From Liolophura sinensis (taxonomy: Eukaryota > Mollusca > Polyplacophora > Chitonida > Chitonidae): a DNA stretch of 64,000 nt. Location: NCBI RefSeq assembly GCF_032854445.1, contig NC_088300.1, forward strand, positions 67,680,984 through 67,744,983, read 5' to 3'. Shown piece after piece: positions 10,925 to 25,300 of the stretch. Every line of letters begins with the position of its first letter. Within the stretch, counting starts at the first letter, position 1. Made by a program: the position numbers and the translations under genes. Under the pieces are notes generated by a model that was not told the DNA's origin, did no database searches, and saw only the letters and a program-made list of their open reading frames with translations.

Positions 10925-13900
10925 ATTAACTAACATATATACATGTATGACTATGATACGTTCACATACTACAGAGTTTTCAGTATAAAATTATTCTTAC
11001 ATTGCTTCTCACTTTTTTGAAGAGAAGTAACTCATTTAACTAATTTTCTCCTAGCACATGGAAGCAGGAACCCTACTGTAGCTTCGACGACTCTACCAGA
11101 CATCTTGCCAGGCCTTAAAACATTGTCTGGGCTGGGGTCTGTAATGCCAGCACAGTGTAGTTCCGCATAATAGCGATGTCTCTAGGGAGTATATTGTGGG
11201 CATCGGAACAACGCGCCACAGCACTTTTTCAGTGGAATTTATGCATACAATTATTATGAAAATGACATCAAGAATGATTTGTTTGTGTCAATAAAGATAC
11301 ATGCTTCATCAAACTGTGTAGATTATTTCTCTACATCTCTACAAAATAATATTCATAGTGATGGTTGAAAAGGTTGAAGAATTAGGGTAGGTAGTTTCGC
11401 TTAGCATGGAAAGTATAAATTCCAATCCAAAGCTAATTGGACAGTGTCGCTGGTTTTACCAGAGAGCGATATAGTGGTAGTTTGTTGATCTCTTTGTAAT
11501 AGATTCAATGGTAATGCACATTTTGTTATACATCGGGCGTGCCTAGAGTGTTATATAACGAAATGGTTTTTTCCAGGGCAATCAGAACGAGTCAACACCA
11601 AATAACAAAGGTGAATGCTTGTCAGTCGTAATGACGAGCTAAGCCATATACCCATGCCGTCTGCTGTTACCTGCGGAGCTATTGGTGCTCAAGTACATCG
11701 TGAGGGCAACAAAGCCAGCTCACGGCGATGTGGCGCTTCGTCTTCCAAGTTCCCAAGTACGTTGGCACTGGATAAACATGAATGTAAATAATCTCTGAAT
11801 ACAATGGTGTATTAGAACCTTGGTACACTCAGAATTCCACGTATAGTCAATGCCGACGCATTTATACCTTTTTAACCGCCGTACTTAGTCGAAGTCATGA
11901 AACCGTACTTTGCCATAAGTATAGTGATGGGTCCTAACAATAGATCTTTTAAAGGTCACACGATTGTTGGAAAATGTCGGCCGGTAGCTGTGCCACTTTG
12001 CAGTATAAACTACATTGTTCACTGGCATGTACTGGAGACTTATACCCCTCTCGTTATAGAAGATTCTGTGAAGCCATGTATCTTTCAGAATTTGAAAGCC
12101 GTCTGAGGACAGGTCATTGATTGGTTGACTATATAACTGATCAATGATAGTCATGCGCATGACGCATCCACTCATTAAGCAGCATGTGTTAATGACCCGG
12201 AGAGAGACAGAGATGAGAGTGTGCAAAAATAAATACTGAGGATACTACTTGATAAGTAAGGAAATGAAAAGAAGCAAATATTTCGCAATAACTGAAGAAA
12301 AGTTTGGAATGCTTCTATGCAGTGGTAGGGAGACATTGGTGTATTTCTTTGTCGCTGGGGATATCAATTATCACATGGTAGAAGAAACATTTGCCTCTGC
12401 ATGAAGTCAAGTTTTTCACTACCCGGAAATGTGTTTTCGCCATAACTCGCAGTTTATCACGTCCCATCGACGTCCTTGATGAAGTGCGGCCAATTCCGAG
12501 GGCTTCCTTTATTGCCCATTGTTGCTATAGAGGAAGCATAATTATTGTATTTGGCTGCCATGGCCTACACGCCTGACCATTATGCAGTATGAACTATACA
12601 TCCGCCCTGCCACATGACAACTCCAGCCATCTTGCCAATTAGAGCTCATCCCTATTCTCGTGAGAGTTTTTTCTTTCCCCTTCCCCTTTTTTTTCCATCG
12701 GAGATGAACTTGTTCGATCAGCGTCCAGAGACCTGGGTCCTGCGCCTAAGGTGTAACCTTCCATTATGTACACGCTCTGGACACTTCTCTCTAATGCCAT
12801 TTGCCCCACACTATGAACGTCTTAGCAGTGATGTCATGTCCGCTCGGCATTCATTGGCGCTCATTTTATGAAGAGGGTAAAGTTATTCGTCCCCTAACTG
12901 GGTTCTTCACTGAAAGAAACTGGCACTGTATGAAAGCAATCATTTCACTTACCATAAATCAATGCTTTCTTGGAAGCCAGAGACACGTTGCCAGGGCGCT
13001 CTGCCCGGGGGTGTATTATGTAGAGGTGCTGCATGTAGGGAGACCCTGTTATACTCCGATTCATACATACACTTGCGCGAAATATAATAAAATGCCGGAA
13101 ACCTTGCCAACAGCAGTCAGAGAGAAATTTCGCTGCTGTAGAGAGTGTGGCCCACGGCGTATATGTCCATCAAGACACTAAATCAGCAAGATACTGCAGA
13201 CAACATCGTCATAGGGCCAAAAACTTGGCGACCGTAATGAGCCCATTAAACTCAACAGCCTTTCTCGAAATTGAAACGTACTGCCTGACCTTAAGCCTAT
13301 ATATCCTCAAATTGGATTCCTCAAGCTAAGCATCGTATCAAAGAAGTTCCCTGGTGGTTAAATCTTCGTGTGTACGAGAAGCCATTAAAGTAACCCTTTT
13401 CGAGATTCAAATGTACTGGTTGGCTGAATATCAAATATGTATGTAGAATGGGAATCGTGGAGTGTATACCTAGACCGTTATTGTGCTATGAAATTTTGAA
13501 TTCTGCTTGCTGCATGTTGCTGGGATATTGGTGGATCACAAGGGGTCTGTCACGTGCAAACGGCCACACGGGCCTTGTCGATCGCTTGTTCGCACCTCTG
13601 AGCAGTGAGAAGCCTACAAATTCCCTGCCTTTAACTACATTCATGTAGCTGACATTTCAGGCCTATCTTGATTTGTTCATTACGTGTACGTCTTTTCTGT
13701 TGTAATCAGAAGATCTCTGTATATGATGGTTCTCGATTTTTCTTATAGTTGAAGAAACTCTTCTTTCCCTGAGCCCAGAAAACCACCTTTGCACTTAGGA
13801 CTTAGGCCGAACCGATTCAACAAAGCAATTTCTAACTTACTGTATAAGTCAAAATTTGAAATACGATTTTACGGCTTATATTTATGCTTTATAGATTAAA

Positions 13901-14980
13901 ATTTTGACCACATCTTCGAGTGTTACCTTAAGAAAAATGCATCAAAATTTAACTTCCAGTATACCAAAAAACTGAAAAATGTGACGAGGTTTTAAATTTT
14001 GACTGAAGCTCAAAATGGCTTTGTGGAATCTTCACAAGGTTAAAATTCAATCAAAGCGTCAACAGGGATGGCATAGGCTCCAAAAGCTTAAGATAATAAT
14101 ATCTTTTTATTTATTCAGTTATTAATTTTTTCTCCAAATTTTAAAGTTGCAACCGACCTACCGAGAGCTATATTCGATCCTGTTATTCGTCATTAATTGG
14201 TGAGTGACATATCCGTCGCCGTGAGACGTGTATTTTACATGGTTTAGCTGGGGAAGGCCATTAATGTTTTACAGGCCTGTGTTTGTACTATACACTTGAT
14301 CCGTGTTTGTACACAATTATTAAACGAAAAATTGCTGATATAGAAACGATATATGTATAATATGGACACTAACATTATCCTGCCTTCATTAACACAATTT
14401 GTAGTCTATTAGGGTTGTTTAAATATCTGTCCAGTACATCTTCAGAACATCAAAAATCGTCTTTTGTCAACGGTTGTCTCAAACCCGAAAAATCGATGAT
14501 CATAAGGCGGAAGGAAAATAATGCCAAATTTGTTGTGTGTTCAATTTACGATTTAAAATTTATATAATAGTCACTTAAAAGCCGTAAATCTTCTTTACTT
14601 TTTCGTTTCATGCCGCGATTCATTGAAGAATTGTCCCCCAGCAATGCGCGCTCTCATATACACAAATAAATTGGCCTGTTCTGAATTACCCCCCTTGTTA
14701 CACTATCACATAACACGAGATCTGTTTTTGAGGCGTGAAACTACGAGAAGTGGGACATCACCTGTTAATGCATGGAGTATGCAGGTGATGGTCATGACAG
14801 TAACAAATGTGGCTTTTCAACTTCGATGGTTCTTTTAGGATCAGCAAGGAATCTCCAGATATATCGAAAGATGCCTTTTTAATATTCACACACCTAAAGT
14901 GAAAGTTTTTCATGTTGATATTAATACATAGATAACGCCATAATGCATGGCAAAATGAGAAGAAATCTAAAGACCGATTA
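10925..14980. other. No supported gene in about 4 kb
   Basis: The longest frame is 126 codons on the plus strand (12801-13181), but it begins at TTG and shows no recognisable domain. Overlapping frames on the other strand look equally plausible. Region 13845-14060 holds several short inverted AAATTTTGAC/GTCAAAATTT motifs in AT-rich sequence. No family A-C repeat is identified. Confidence 0.45.
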
Positions 14981-15200
14981 AAAGTTATTTATTGATTTCA
15001 TTTTTCGCCATACAAAATAATCTTATCATGCCGTTAAATGGCGTGCGGCTGGTCAGCTTTTTGAATGAGAGAAAACACGCAGAATTCTGGAAACCACCGT
15101 ACCTCGGCCGGTACCTGACAAACCCACTGAAGTAAGCCACAGCCGAGACAGCGGGAGCTGGATTCGAACACACGACCTCATCGGAGTTAGGCTCGTGAAT
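14981..15200 (-). mobile_element. tRNA-derived SINE-like repeat family C
   Basis: Read on the minus strand it has CGATGAGGTCGTGTGTTCGA followed by ATCCAGCTCC, which is a B-box-like tRNA head. It then reads TCGGCTGTGGCTTACTTC, GTGGGTTTGTCAGGTACC and CGAGGTACGGTGGTTTCC, and ends AAATCAATAAATAAC. Head, body and A-rich tail in this order are typical of a SINE. The copy at 28020-28237 shares the head and the GGTTTGTCAGGTA block. The A box on the far right is not clear. Confidence 0.65.
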
Positions 15201-16300
15201 GGTCTTCAGGGATACAGACGAACCATCGAGAGTATAATTTATGACGGTAATCTATATATTACCCTCCTGCATCTCCCTCCAAAACCACAAAAATGTTTGC
15301 ACTTTGGGGTCACATGTAACGGCAAGCACGTGTCTTATTTCAGGAAGTTTCGTCAGTTCCTCCCAGTCTGTACATTTGGAGGGCCATCAGCGCAACTTCC
15401 GGTCTGTGGCAATTTACGAAGACAAACATAAGTTTGTTGTCACGCAGTAATGATGTCTGGCCTTATTGTCAGCGATATTCTCTATAGTAAATCCCTCTAT
15501 TAAGCGTTCTGTCAGAAAGCAGCTGCGTTCATCGAAAAGAAAAAAAAAATAGGAGAGCCAATTAGGTAAACAATTACAGTCGATGTAACAAGTGCAAGCC
15601 ATTTAATATTACACAGATATACACAGATACATAAACCATTAAACGGCGACATAAGTTCATAGACTTCTGATGACGGCAATAGAACAAATCATATTGATAT
15701 AGACGAACGAGTTCTGCCCATTCGGATTGCATCGTGATAATGATAAAAAAAATTTAGTCTATGGAGCAATATCATAGAACTTCTCTCCCCAATCATCGTT
15801 GTGTTAATTGCCATGAACGACTATAATAATATTTTTTGAACTTCCAACAAACGTATAAAATTGAACTACGTTCATAGACTCTATATTTGTATTCAAAATA
15901 CGGGTATTAATTAAATCAAGAACCGCAGTTTCCATTTTGCTCCCCACTTTTAGGAGAAAAGCTGGGGGACAATTTTTAAAATGAAGAAACCTTTACCATT
16001 CCGATATTTTTGTCAGTCGACATTGTTTTGAGAGTTTTAATTTCTTTTTATTATCCGTGCAGAGTAAATTATGCCGGAGTTTACGATATTATTTAATGTA
16101 CAGTATACATATACGCATGTTTTTTTTTTTCTTGATCGCAACACATTAGGCAAAGAACACCTCTTCAAGGACGGTGTTCATTGTTACGGGGAAGTGTGCC
16201 CTTACGACTGCTGAACTTAGACGCGTGTTTACGCGGCTTAGAACATTGTTGTAGAAACTGTTTTCTTTTTAACAGAGGCCCTTGAGTAAAGCCAAGATCT

Positions 16301-16303
<3 letters not shown>
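15201..16303. other. No supported gene
   Basis: AT-rich sequence. Overlapping frames under 80 codons (15195-15602) have no recognisable domain. Confidence 0.45.

Positions 16304-16332
<29 letters not shown>
16304..16332. repeat. Poly(T) tract, 29 T
   Basis: An uninterrupted T run. It could be the reverse-complemented tail of a retroposed sequence, but nothing to its right (GCCGAAAAGGTTACTTTTGC) is recognised. Confidence 0.9.
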
Positions 16333-16334
<2 letters not shown>

Positions 16335-16605
16335 CGAAAAGGTTACTTTTGCTCTAATCAAACACCCCGAGCATGTCTGCGATCGGTACAAGTCCACACA
16401 AAACATCACGTTTTCCTGTTGACCGCTGACCGAATTTGTCTGCTGGGGTCAAGCTTCTGTCCCAAACCGTCCATCTCTGCGCGTCCAAGAGCCCCAAGGA
16501 GATTCGGGTGGAAGAGCCAGCGAAGCACGATCCCACATTTTCTGTCATAGCCCCCCGGGAGATCTCTCAACACCAAAACAACCAGATTATATACATATAT
16601 TGTAC

Positions 16606-16674
16606 AGTGCTCCCACCATAATACTGGCCGCCGTCGCATGAGAGAAATGTTCTTGAGTCAAATAAATAAATACC
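16606..16674 (+). mobile_element. SINE-like repeat family A, 3' end only
   Basis: CTCCCACCATAATACTGGCC, GCCGTCGCATGAGAGAAATG and TTCTTGAGTCAAATAAATAA form the end of family A. The GGCGTAAAACACCAA block before the tail is deleted, so the tail joins directly to TTCTTGAG. Confidence 0.75.
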
Positions 16675-17587
16675 GCTTGTTGCAAAAAAACACAAGTCAA
16701 CGTTAAAGTGAAAGACAGCAGCTGAGTAATGTTTATGTCCACTGAAAGACTACCATTCAAAGTATCATAAACCGGCATTAAATACTTTTTTAAAGATTTT
16801 TTTCAACCCAGTAAAAGTTAAGCGAAACTTCGTCTTGACATAGCTTCAGTGCGTTTCCATTATCGACAGCAAGGTGACGTCACGTTTACTTTAGCTCTCT
16901 AATGTCGAAGTTATTTTTCGTATTATAGCCAAAGCAGATAAAAGTTGTAAGCTTCGCCAATAAAGGTCCAAGTGATAAATACCTTTCTCAGGATTTTCAC
17001 ATACCGGATGGTTATTTCTTCCACTGCTTGAACTATTTACACAGTAAGCCTGCTACATGTCATTTACAGTTTAAGTAGCCTGCAGATGCATGGCCGGGGA
17101 ATTGTTGGTCCAGGTCGTAGTCCCCGGAGGGGCTGTGCTGGTGATTTTGACCCCCTGTTAAATATTTACATAATGACAATAGAATTGTTGTACAACTAGA
17201 TTCATGCTCAACTCTGAAACAAATGGAAATAAATCTAGACACGCCCGAGGCTGATCTAGACATTCGACTGTCGCTGAATTATATGCTGACCTAGTTATTG
17301 CGGACGTCAGAGAAAGCACCTCGACTTGAACATGGCGTTTCAATAATTTTACTGTATTTTATAAAAGAAAACAGAAAAAAAACATCACTTGTATGCAAGA
17401 AAGACAAAGGAACAAATTTAAATTCTTCAATTCTCATAAACTTAGAGAAAAAAATTCTATCATAAGATTTTATTAATTTTAAGCATTTTCCGGTGAGATG
17501 CCGTCTTCTCATTCCCATAAGCCTTCGATATCCCTAATGAATTTTTCACTGACTGATATTTGTTATAAAGCGGTAAAATGAACGATA
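16675..17587. other. No supported gene
   Basis: Nothing recognised. Frames here are 60-75 codons and overlap in several registers. Confidence 0.45.
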
Positions 17588-17841
17588 AACGCTTGGCGTT
17601 CAGCATTAAGGGGATAGTGCAAAGACCGGTTCACCCGTATCAGTGTAATGGCTCGCGCAGGGCAACTTACTTGCCTTCGGTAAGTCGTCTCAGTGAAGCA
17701 GCACTAGATAAAAGATCGGTGGAAATCCGTCCTCCAACAAAGAGGCACATAAGTCGTACGTGTACTATAAGGACTCCTTCGTCGTCATATGACTGAAAGA
17801 TTGTTAAGTACGATGTTAAACCCCAAGCCCTCACTCACTCA
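17588..17841 (+). mobile_element. Repeat family B, longest copy
   Basis: It starts at CGCTTGGCGTTCAGCATTAA, runs through GACCGGTTCACCCGTATCAG and TGTAATGGC and a CAGTGAAGCAGCACTA block, and ends CGTCGTCATATGACTGAAAG, GTACGATGTTAAACCCCAAG and a TCACTCAC microsatellite. Partial copies are at 8215, 43800 and 55586. I see no good tRNA-like promoter in the head, so its class (SINE or other non-autonomous element) is uncertain. The open frame at 17578-17796 lies inside the repeat and is not a gene. Confidence 0.7.
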
Positions 17842-18784
17842 CTCTACTGGGGAGATGAGTGGGGTTTGGGCTGAGACGGTATGCTACTGTCTGACATAAT
17901 TTGTGAAACCGTTGTTGAATATTACACGACTTGTAAATCAACTAATTTTACATCTGTGGTGGTCCGTAAATGACACAGACCTGACCCACAACAGTGTGTG
18001 AAATGGCCCCTCGGCTATGTGTAACTAAATCGTTGTAAACGGTCTCAAAATAATGTCTTATGCAGTAGTTCTGTATTATCATATGTCACTTCATGGAGTG
18101 AATGGGTAAAGGCTATGTCACAGCTTAGGCCGCGCGATCTGATAGCATATCTGTTATTCAGTGAAATCTCAATAAATAAAAAAATCTCATACTTTTTAGA
18201 AAGCTTGAGAATCCTACTTTCGATTGAAATATGTTTTAGCCAGGCGCTGTCTTGTCCATTAACTGGCTAAGTAAGTACAATAACCGATATACGCATTCGT
18301 GTGTACGTGCCTGTGTCTGGGTCCTCTGCATGGGGGGATCGAATCCCCCCGCCCACCCAACAACCACGGGGCCATAATATCTTACTTGTCGTGTGTGTGT
18401 GTGACATTATATATACATAGGGTTTGCGTTTTTATGCCCCATGGAAAATTAATCGACGGACATACACTGTGGCAATGATATACTTTCAGATTACACAAAT
18501 GACATTTAGCGATCGAACAGCAGTCTATAAAAAGATCCTGATTTGCGCAATAAACATTTGTATTGGAAGTTTTCTGGGTCTGACTACGTGACGGCTTCAC
18601 AAGTACATGTGTACTGTTTGCCATGGGTTCGTCAAAGAGGAGCAGGTAAATATTACACAAGGCTGAATACGTGGCTATATCCCGCTTCCACTGTAAAAAA
18701 AACCCACAGTATATAAACAGTAACCGTATTCACTTGGAGTTCAATTTACGCTCTAAAAGATAATTAGATACTTCCCGTTAAAGC
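17842..18784. other. No supported gene
   Basis: An open frame of 92 codons on the minus strand (18382-18660) has no recognisable domain. A perfect GGGGGGATCGAATCCCCCC hairpin lies near 18333 but does not fit a tRNA T arm with correct spacing. Nothing else is seen. Confidence 0.45.
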
Positions 18785-19330
18785 AGGACAAGACGATTGC
18801 ATGCGTGTCTATAGCACATGGCACAGAAAATTATCTGCGTGTATATCGCTCAAGACAAGACGATTGCATGCGTGTCCGTAACACAAGACAAGACGATTGC
18901 GTGTGTGCCCTTAACACACGGCAAAGATAATTACATGAGTGTATATAACTCAAGACAAGACGATTGCATGCGTGTTCATAACACAAGGCAAAGGCGAATG
19001 CATGCGTGTCCATAACCCAAGACAAGATGATTGCATGCGTGTATATATGCCACAAGACAAAGACGATTGCATGCGTTTTCATAACCTAAGACAAGACGGT
19101 TGCGTGCGTGTCCATAACTCAAGGCAAAGACGATTGTATGCGTGTATATATATCACAAGACAAAGACTATTGCATGCGTGTCCATAGTAGGATAAAGACG
19201 ATTGCATAGGTGTATACAGCACACAGCAAATACGATCGCACGCTTTAATTTCGATAACACAGGGCAAGGCTGTTGTCAACGTTTCATCATATTTGAAGAC
19301 TGACAGCGTAACACAGGGCAAAATTAAAGC
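18785..19330. repeat. Minisatellite of about 35-40-bp units, about 15 copies
   Basis: The core is CACAAGACAAAGACGATTGC followed by ATGCGTGTCCATAAC. Two unit types tend to alternate: one ends GTGTCCATAAC, the other GTGTATATA plus a variable piece. This suggests a dimeric higher-order unit. Unit lengths vary, so the frames across it (RQDDCMRVHN-like peptides) change register and are not convincing proteins. An isolated diverged unit (AACACAGGGCAAGGCGACCG) lies outside the array near 19718. Confidence 0.9.
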
Positions 19331-22300
19331 AGGGTCCCCATAAAGAAATGAAAGGAAAAATGAGGTACATACATGTCAGATGAAAGAGTATACTTTGCTT
19401 GAAATAACTCGTTTCAAGGTCCATTTGGCGACTGCATTTATAAACATGCATTCTGAATAATGAAATGTGGCAGTTTATGCGTGCTAAATGGCAAACACCT
19501 GATGGGACGTCACTGGCCCAAAATTGTCAGAAAAGGCCACCATAGATTCCAAACTTTCAAATGCATTTTACTAGGTTGAAAATATTCTAAAAAAAAAATA
19601 ATAATAAAAAGTCAAACTAGTTTTATGGATAGCGTTTAATGGTCTTTCGTCATGTGACATATACTTTGTGACATATATATATACACATTATAAAGTGTTT
19701 TCTGTGCCTTGAAGAACACAGGGCAAGGCGACCGCGTATTCAAAAGGAGTCATAATGAAAGCGTAAAAGAACATTCTGCAGAGCGATTCTAAAAATATGT
19801 AATAAAGATCTTAGCACCACATTACATTTGGGTCGATATTTCTGCTCATTGGACTATAGCAGATGACTGATCGATAAACTCATTCCAGTTGATAACTTGA
19901 AGAAATCAATTTCGTCTGAATCGCTTTGAAATTTAATCAAAACTGCAATGATGAATTGATTTCCCGAGCAATGGGATGTGAAAATTTGGACCGGTGATTG
20001 ATCGATGGTTTTACCTATTTAATTAACTAAGTCTTATTCTTTTTTCGAAAGTTTTTTCACCTGTTTAGGCAGTTATTTGTTCGTTGGTGCATGAACGACT
20101 TTTGAGCACTCCATCCATAGGGCAAAGGAAACTTTCTGTGGGAAAGTTTGTGAACCTTATAAATCGAGACATTATAATACAAAAGAATGGACTGGAAATG
20201 CATACAATCTTGAACATGTTCGTATTTTGAATTTCTAAATGTTTCAAATGCATGTTTCAGGTTAATAGAGTTTTGCAACAGAATAGAAACGGATGCAAGA
20301 ATTAATCGGAAATTATAAGAAAAAAATGAGGTAAAGAATGCATGGTCTTGAACTACATAACACAACATACTTGTATAATCTGAAGTCCAGCCGCCTGATT
20401 AATGTTGCTTTTTTGCATGTGCATTGCACGCTTCTAGCTAGTGAACAGCAGTATATCATCAGGACATATTTGCAGACATGCATATACAGAGTTACATAGA
20501 CCACAATATAGATCACACTCGCTTGAATGTATAGTCGTCTTATAAAAGCTCTGAATCTAAAATGCCTGCATGTATCGTGACAGAAAATATAAAACTGCAA
20601 CTGATGTTTATTTTGAAATTCTTAAAAGAACATTTTTTGTGCATGAAATGCTACAATTTCTTATATGTATGTATTGCCTAAGTAAAGCGAAATTTATTTG
20701 ATGGCTGCAAGGTTTATACAGTCGAATCTAACCAAGCAAAATAAACGTGTATATGGCACTAATGATTTTAGCTTATTTACAGAGGCCTAGTGGAAGGATC
20801 GTCAAGATGCAAGCCCTTTGAACCTTCTGTCCATTCTGGGATCCTGCTAATGGCCACGTCGTTTGAAGAATATACTTGTGAGTGTTAGGGAACTGTGCAC
20901 TGAAAGACGTCATTAAACACAAAGGCTTTAAATAACCTTGATGATCAACACCTCTTGCAATCTTTCGGCTGACATCAAGGCATGAATAGAGCTATAGAGT
21001 AAAGGACTGGGCGTATTACTTATCTTTTGTGAATATCACTTGTATCGTTTGTACATGTTTAACCGAAAACGGTGTTTCACTTTATTTTTCATATAAACGT
21101 ATATGGGCTTAAAATCTCTTCAAGTCATCATTCTTTTGCCTTTATACATACAAGTAGGGCGTGCTCTCAGTACACCTTATATCATGATAAGTCAGATTAT
21201 CAAAACATGTTAGAGATTTTAACCTTTACATTTCACATCCATTTGAGCATTTAAGAACGTTTCGATTAAACTGTATTTTAAACACGTTTAAGTGCTACTG
21301 CACTGGAGCAACGCGGAAATCTGTATCATGCACATTTCCCCGCAAGGCACGTTTTGCAGATTATGCGAAACGAGGAGCAGACATAACTAAATGTTCAACA
21401 AAGTTTTTTCTTTCTTATAATTAAACACTACGGTTAAAGTAGACATGTAATCTCCAGAAGTGTGCAGGCTTACATCGAAGTGCATCATCAAAGTTGATTT
21501 GCTAAACTACGCAGGTTATAGTCTGAAAAAAGTGCGTGATTATAAAACGAGATTGTAGTTTTTAAAAAATTCACATGTTTTTGACAATCTTATATAACGG
21601 TTAAGCCTTAGTTATCAATTTCCAATTATTATTTTTTCCCAGTTAATATTTCCAATTAATTTGAACATGTTGATTTCTGAAAAAATATGCTGCAGAACGT
21701 TAGACCGCCTTTTGAGATGAGTATCAATATGATCATGTACAAAAATGTGAAAAGCATATCTAGACAATACGCCGCCTGTACGATCATCTTCCTTCGTATT
21801 TGCAAAATGGCAAAACTGAAATTTTCAGTCTGGTGCCCACATGGTCGAGGTTAAGAGTTAGCAGATGAAGATATTTCACGAAAACCAAAGTTTCTGGGTG
21901 AGGGAGCTAGGTGGGGGACAGCTCCGAGCTCTCAGTTCATCTTCAAGTAAAGTTTTTCCTTTGCGGTAGTATTTATCGCCCATCTCCACGTTGAGGTCCA
22001 ACTACCCATAGCCAAAGATGCATCATGCTGGCAGATCTGTAAATACCCGGTTAAAGTGGTGTATCCCCCTCCCTCACCCAACCGTCTACCTCTCCCTTCT
22101 CAACATTGCAAGCTTGATGATGGGGCTACCTATATCTCTCGGCTACACATGTTAAACACATCCATTGAATGAACGACCTGGTAGTTTATTCCGGCTCACC
22201 TTCGCTACCGTGGGAAAATTCCTCCAGAGAAGATTGTGCAGGCTTGATGGGCCCTGCCGATGAGCAGGGTATAAAAACGGACGGGTATATTGTATATAGC

Positions 22301-25300
22301 CTGTCGGTTTTCATCATAGCTCTTATAATGCGTCTTGATGGCTTCTTATGCGAAGAGGCGCTCGCCCAGGGCCCCGCTGAGGCAGATGGAGACATGGATA
22401 ACTCTGGCTTTAGCGAGATTGCCAAACGTCAGCTGGTTTATTCGGATTCTCAGCCATATTTTAGAGATAATGCTCTCCAGAATGTTAATTAGTTTAAACG
22501 TCCTATCAAGATTGTCATGTCTTGTAAGTCAGGTTTATTAAGCACAAAGCTCTGCCAACTTTGAAATGCAAAGCTGCCGTACAAGGAGACAATGTAAACA
22601 AGGACAGAAGCAATAAAAGCAATGTTGCCAATAAACAGATGGGTAAACCTCGCTTTTTTATTGTTAAGAAAAAGTTATTTGGTATAGACGTCGTTTTTCG
22701 GCCTCTTTTTTATAATCGTAAAAGCAGGCACAGATGTTTTATGTTGATGACCACTTCAAGAAAATTCTTCAGTATATTACATTGCCAGAATAAATCAGAA
22801 CATTTTACGATGTACACAAGCTTACATAAACTTCTCCACCCACACACATCTGCCCGACCCACACCACCATGTTTATTGCATATTAAAACCTCAGTGTTTG
22901 GCAATTTTGTTGTTGTCAGATGAGATCTGTTGTCGGAGCCTTGGCCAATGGTCAGGCCACATATAAACACACGGTCGATCGATATACAGCCAAGTCTCCA
23001 TGTCCTCTTCTAGCACGATGCATATACGTCGCTGTATGTTGTATGTACGCGGTACCGATAAACATGGCTGTAACTGGACGGAGTAACCTTCGTCACGATA
23101 AACAAGGACCAACTGGTATATATCCTGAAATTTAATAAATGTACCTGCCCAGTATGAATAATGAAGGCACGCCGTTCATTAGTGCTTATCAAAGCATAGA
23201 GCAAGGGACATTTCGAACACTCGAGTTAAACAGGACTTGCGTTTGGCTTATTTCTGGTCGTCGCAATCCTCCCCCAGTTTCGCCTAATCGGGTCATTGAT
23301 CTAAGCGATCTACTCCTGAAATCGGGTCAGTATATGCAAGGCTGACATTAGAGGGAATCAGTATACATACTATACGCACTGGTACATGTACTCTGAACAG
23401 TAACAACCGTGAGCAACACATCAGCCTTTGGTTAAAACGAACTGACGAGTTGTCTTTCCTTCGGTCAGTGTAAAGAGCTCGTTTTGTTCTTTTTCTTTAT
23501 AGTTTTCGATTTGGCTTCAAACCAAGAATATATAGTTTCCTATCAGCAGACTATATTGCACATGCGTCTTGAAAGCCGACTGTCGATAAGTAGACAATCC
23601 TCCACACAGAAGTCATACATAGATCGACACCCATCGAAGGTGCCTTTTTGATTTCTTCGCAGATGGAATTTCTTCATGTCATTACATCATTTAGATAGCC
23701 GGTTAATTTTGTAAACCGACGCAAATGGGATGTTCGGATGGCAAATCAAGTTTATCTTTAAATTCGGTATAATCACCAGCTGACTTTAATTCCTAATGAT
23801 GCGCCGAAATGACCGAAGTTTCACCAATCATTTGCCAGCTTGTCAAATGACAGATAAAATACGCCAATCGGTGACTGTTACTCGTTTCCGAGAGAACGCC
23901 CAGCTATCTCCTGTATACGAGTTCACGTGCAAGGTACAATCACACCTGATACACCTGGTCAGATACCATCAGAAATCGCACACACACCTTCTCTAATTAG
24001 TTCTACAGATTTATCCTCAACCCCCTAGCCCCCTCATCAGAAACCTGATACCGGGAGCGTGCATGTAAGGAGCTTGGCGAAATCCCGATGTACAGGTAAC
24101 AGTTCGTTCATCTCTTATTTGGCTGTTCATTCTTTATGACATCTGCAAAGCCACGTCATCTCCCATTTACTTCTCACGTCGTAACGATTCCTGTACCCTT
24201 ATGTATACATTCATTTCAGCTGCTCGTTTCAATAATCGTACTCAACATTGTGCACACGCAACCATAAGGTGGTAATGGGCACTATATAATTAGCGTACAC
24301 AATCTAAGCACCATATCAGACATTGGTTTGCCAACACATAGTCAGCCATGCAATGGACCTTCTGGGCAAGTTATACAAGTATGTGCCAAGTCGGCGGTGC
24401 GACTCTTCTGTGCAAATAGAAACAGTCAACAGTTTTCATCGAAGTCGGAAAGAGTAACCAGTATCCAGATCGTATAACGTGCTATATAATAGTAATAAGT
24501 TGTCGTTAGTCATACAAAATGTATATGTGTCTTAGTTTTGCTTTGACTGCAACTATTTCAATATCCACCGCGGCGATTTTATTCAACACGATGCATATAC
24601 CACCCAAGCCCTCAATTAGGTGGAATTACAAAAAAATGTAAACTTCGAATACCATACGCCCAAACTTTCACCTGAATTTGTGCCAGTCCATCACTTATGG
24701 CTGGGATACTTTCCTCAACAATATAAACATTCAGCATATAACATGACCATCTTATTTTCTTAAACCATACACGCACATATAGCTCCTAGAAAACCAGATC
24801 ATGCCTTCTTGTCAGGCTTGTACATCATAACTGTCAGAGGTGGAGTAGAAAACCTGAGACAAAAGCTTCTAGTTATTTTTAAGATTATTAAAATCACGAG
24901 ATATTTTGACTTCTTACCTAAGAACAGTATAAAATATGTACAGTCTGTGACCAGCCATTAAGCAATGCATGCCTATAGATATCAATTTTGACACATCCAG
25001 TTGCATACATCGTTTTAAATTTCTGGCATATGAACAGTTGGAATAAAACCCGTAGTACGGTAAATTGACAAGAGGTTGTATTTAACCTGTAATACCCGTG
25101 ATCATTTGGCAACTATCATACAGTCGTCACTGCTCTGGTTTCACTCTCTATGCTGTAGCCGTTTATCATCTATTTGACAACCATATCTGAAATTCTTTCT
25201 ACATTTACATCAGGTTCTAATGTTTTTGTTTCTTTTCAATAAACCTAGAAGTCAAAAGTTTGACCGAATGTGGTGGTCAGGGTTATGTTATATGACGTCA

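Noticed and set aside
12801-13181. 126-codon plus-strand frame with several cysteines
   Set aside because: Begins at TTG and overlaps other frames of similar length. The cysteine spacing does not match a domain I know.
18327-18350. GGGGGGATCGAATCCCCCC, considered as a tRNA T arm
   Set aside because: The hairpin has the wrong loop register for a T arm and no accompanying A box or acceptor stem.
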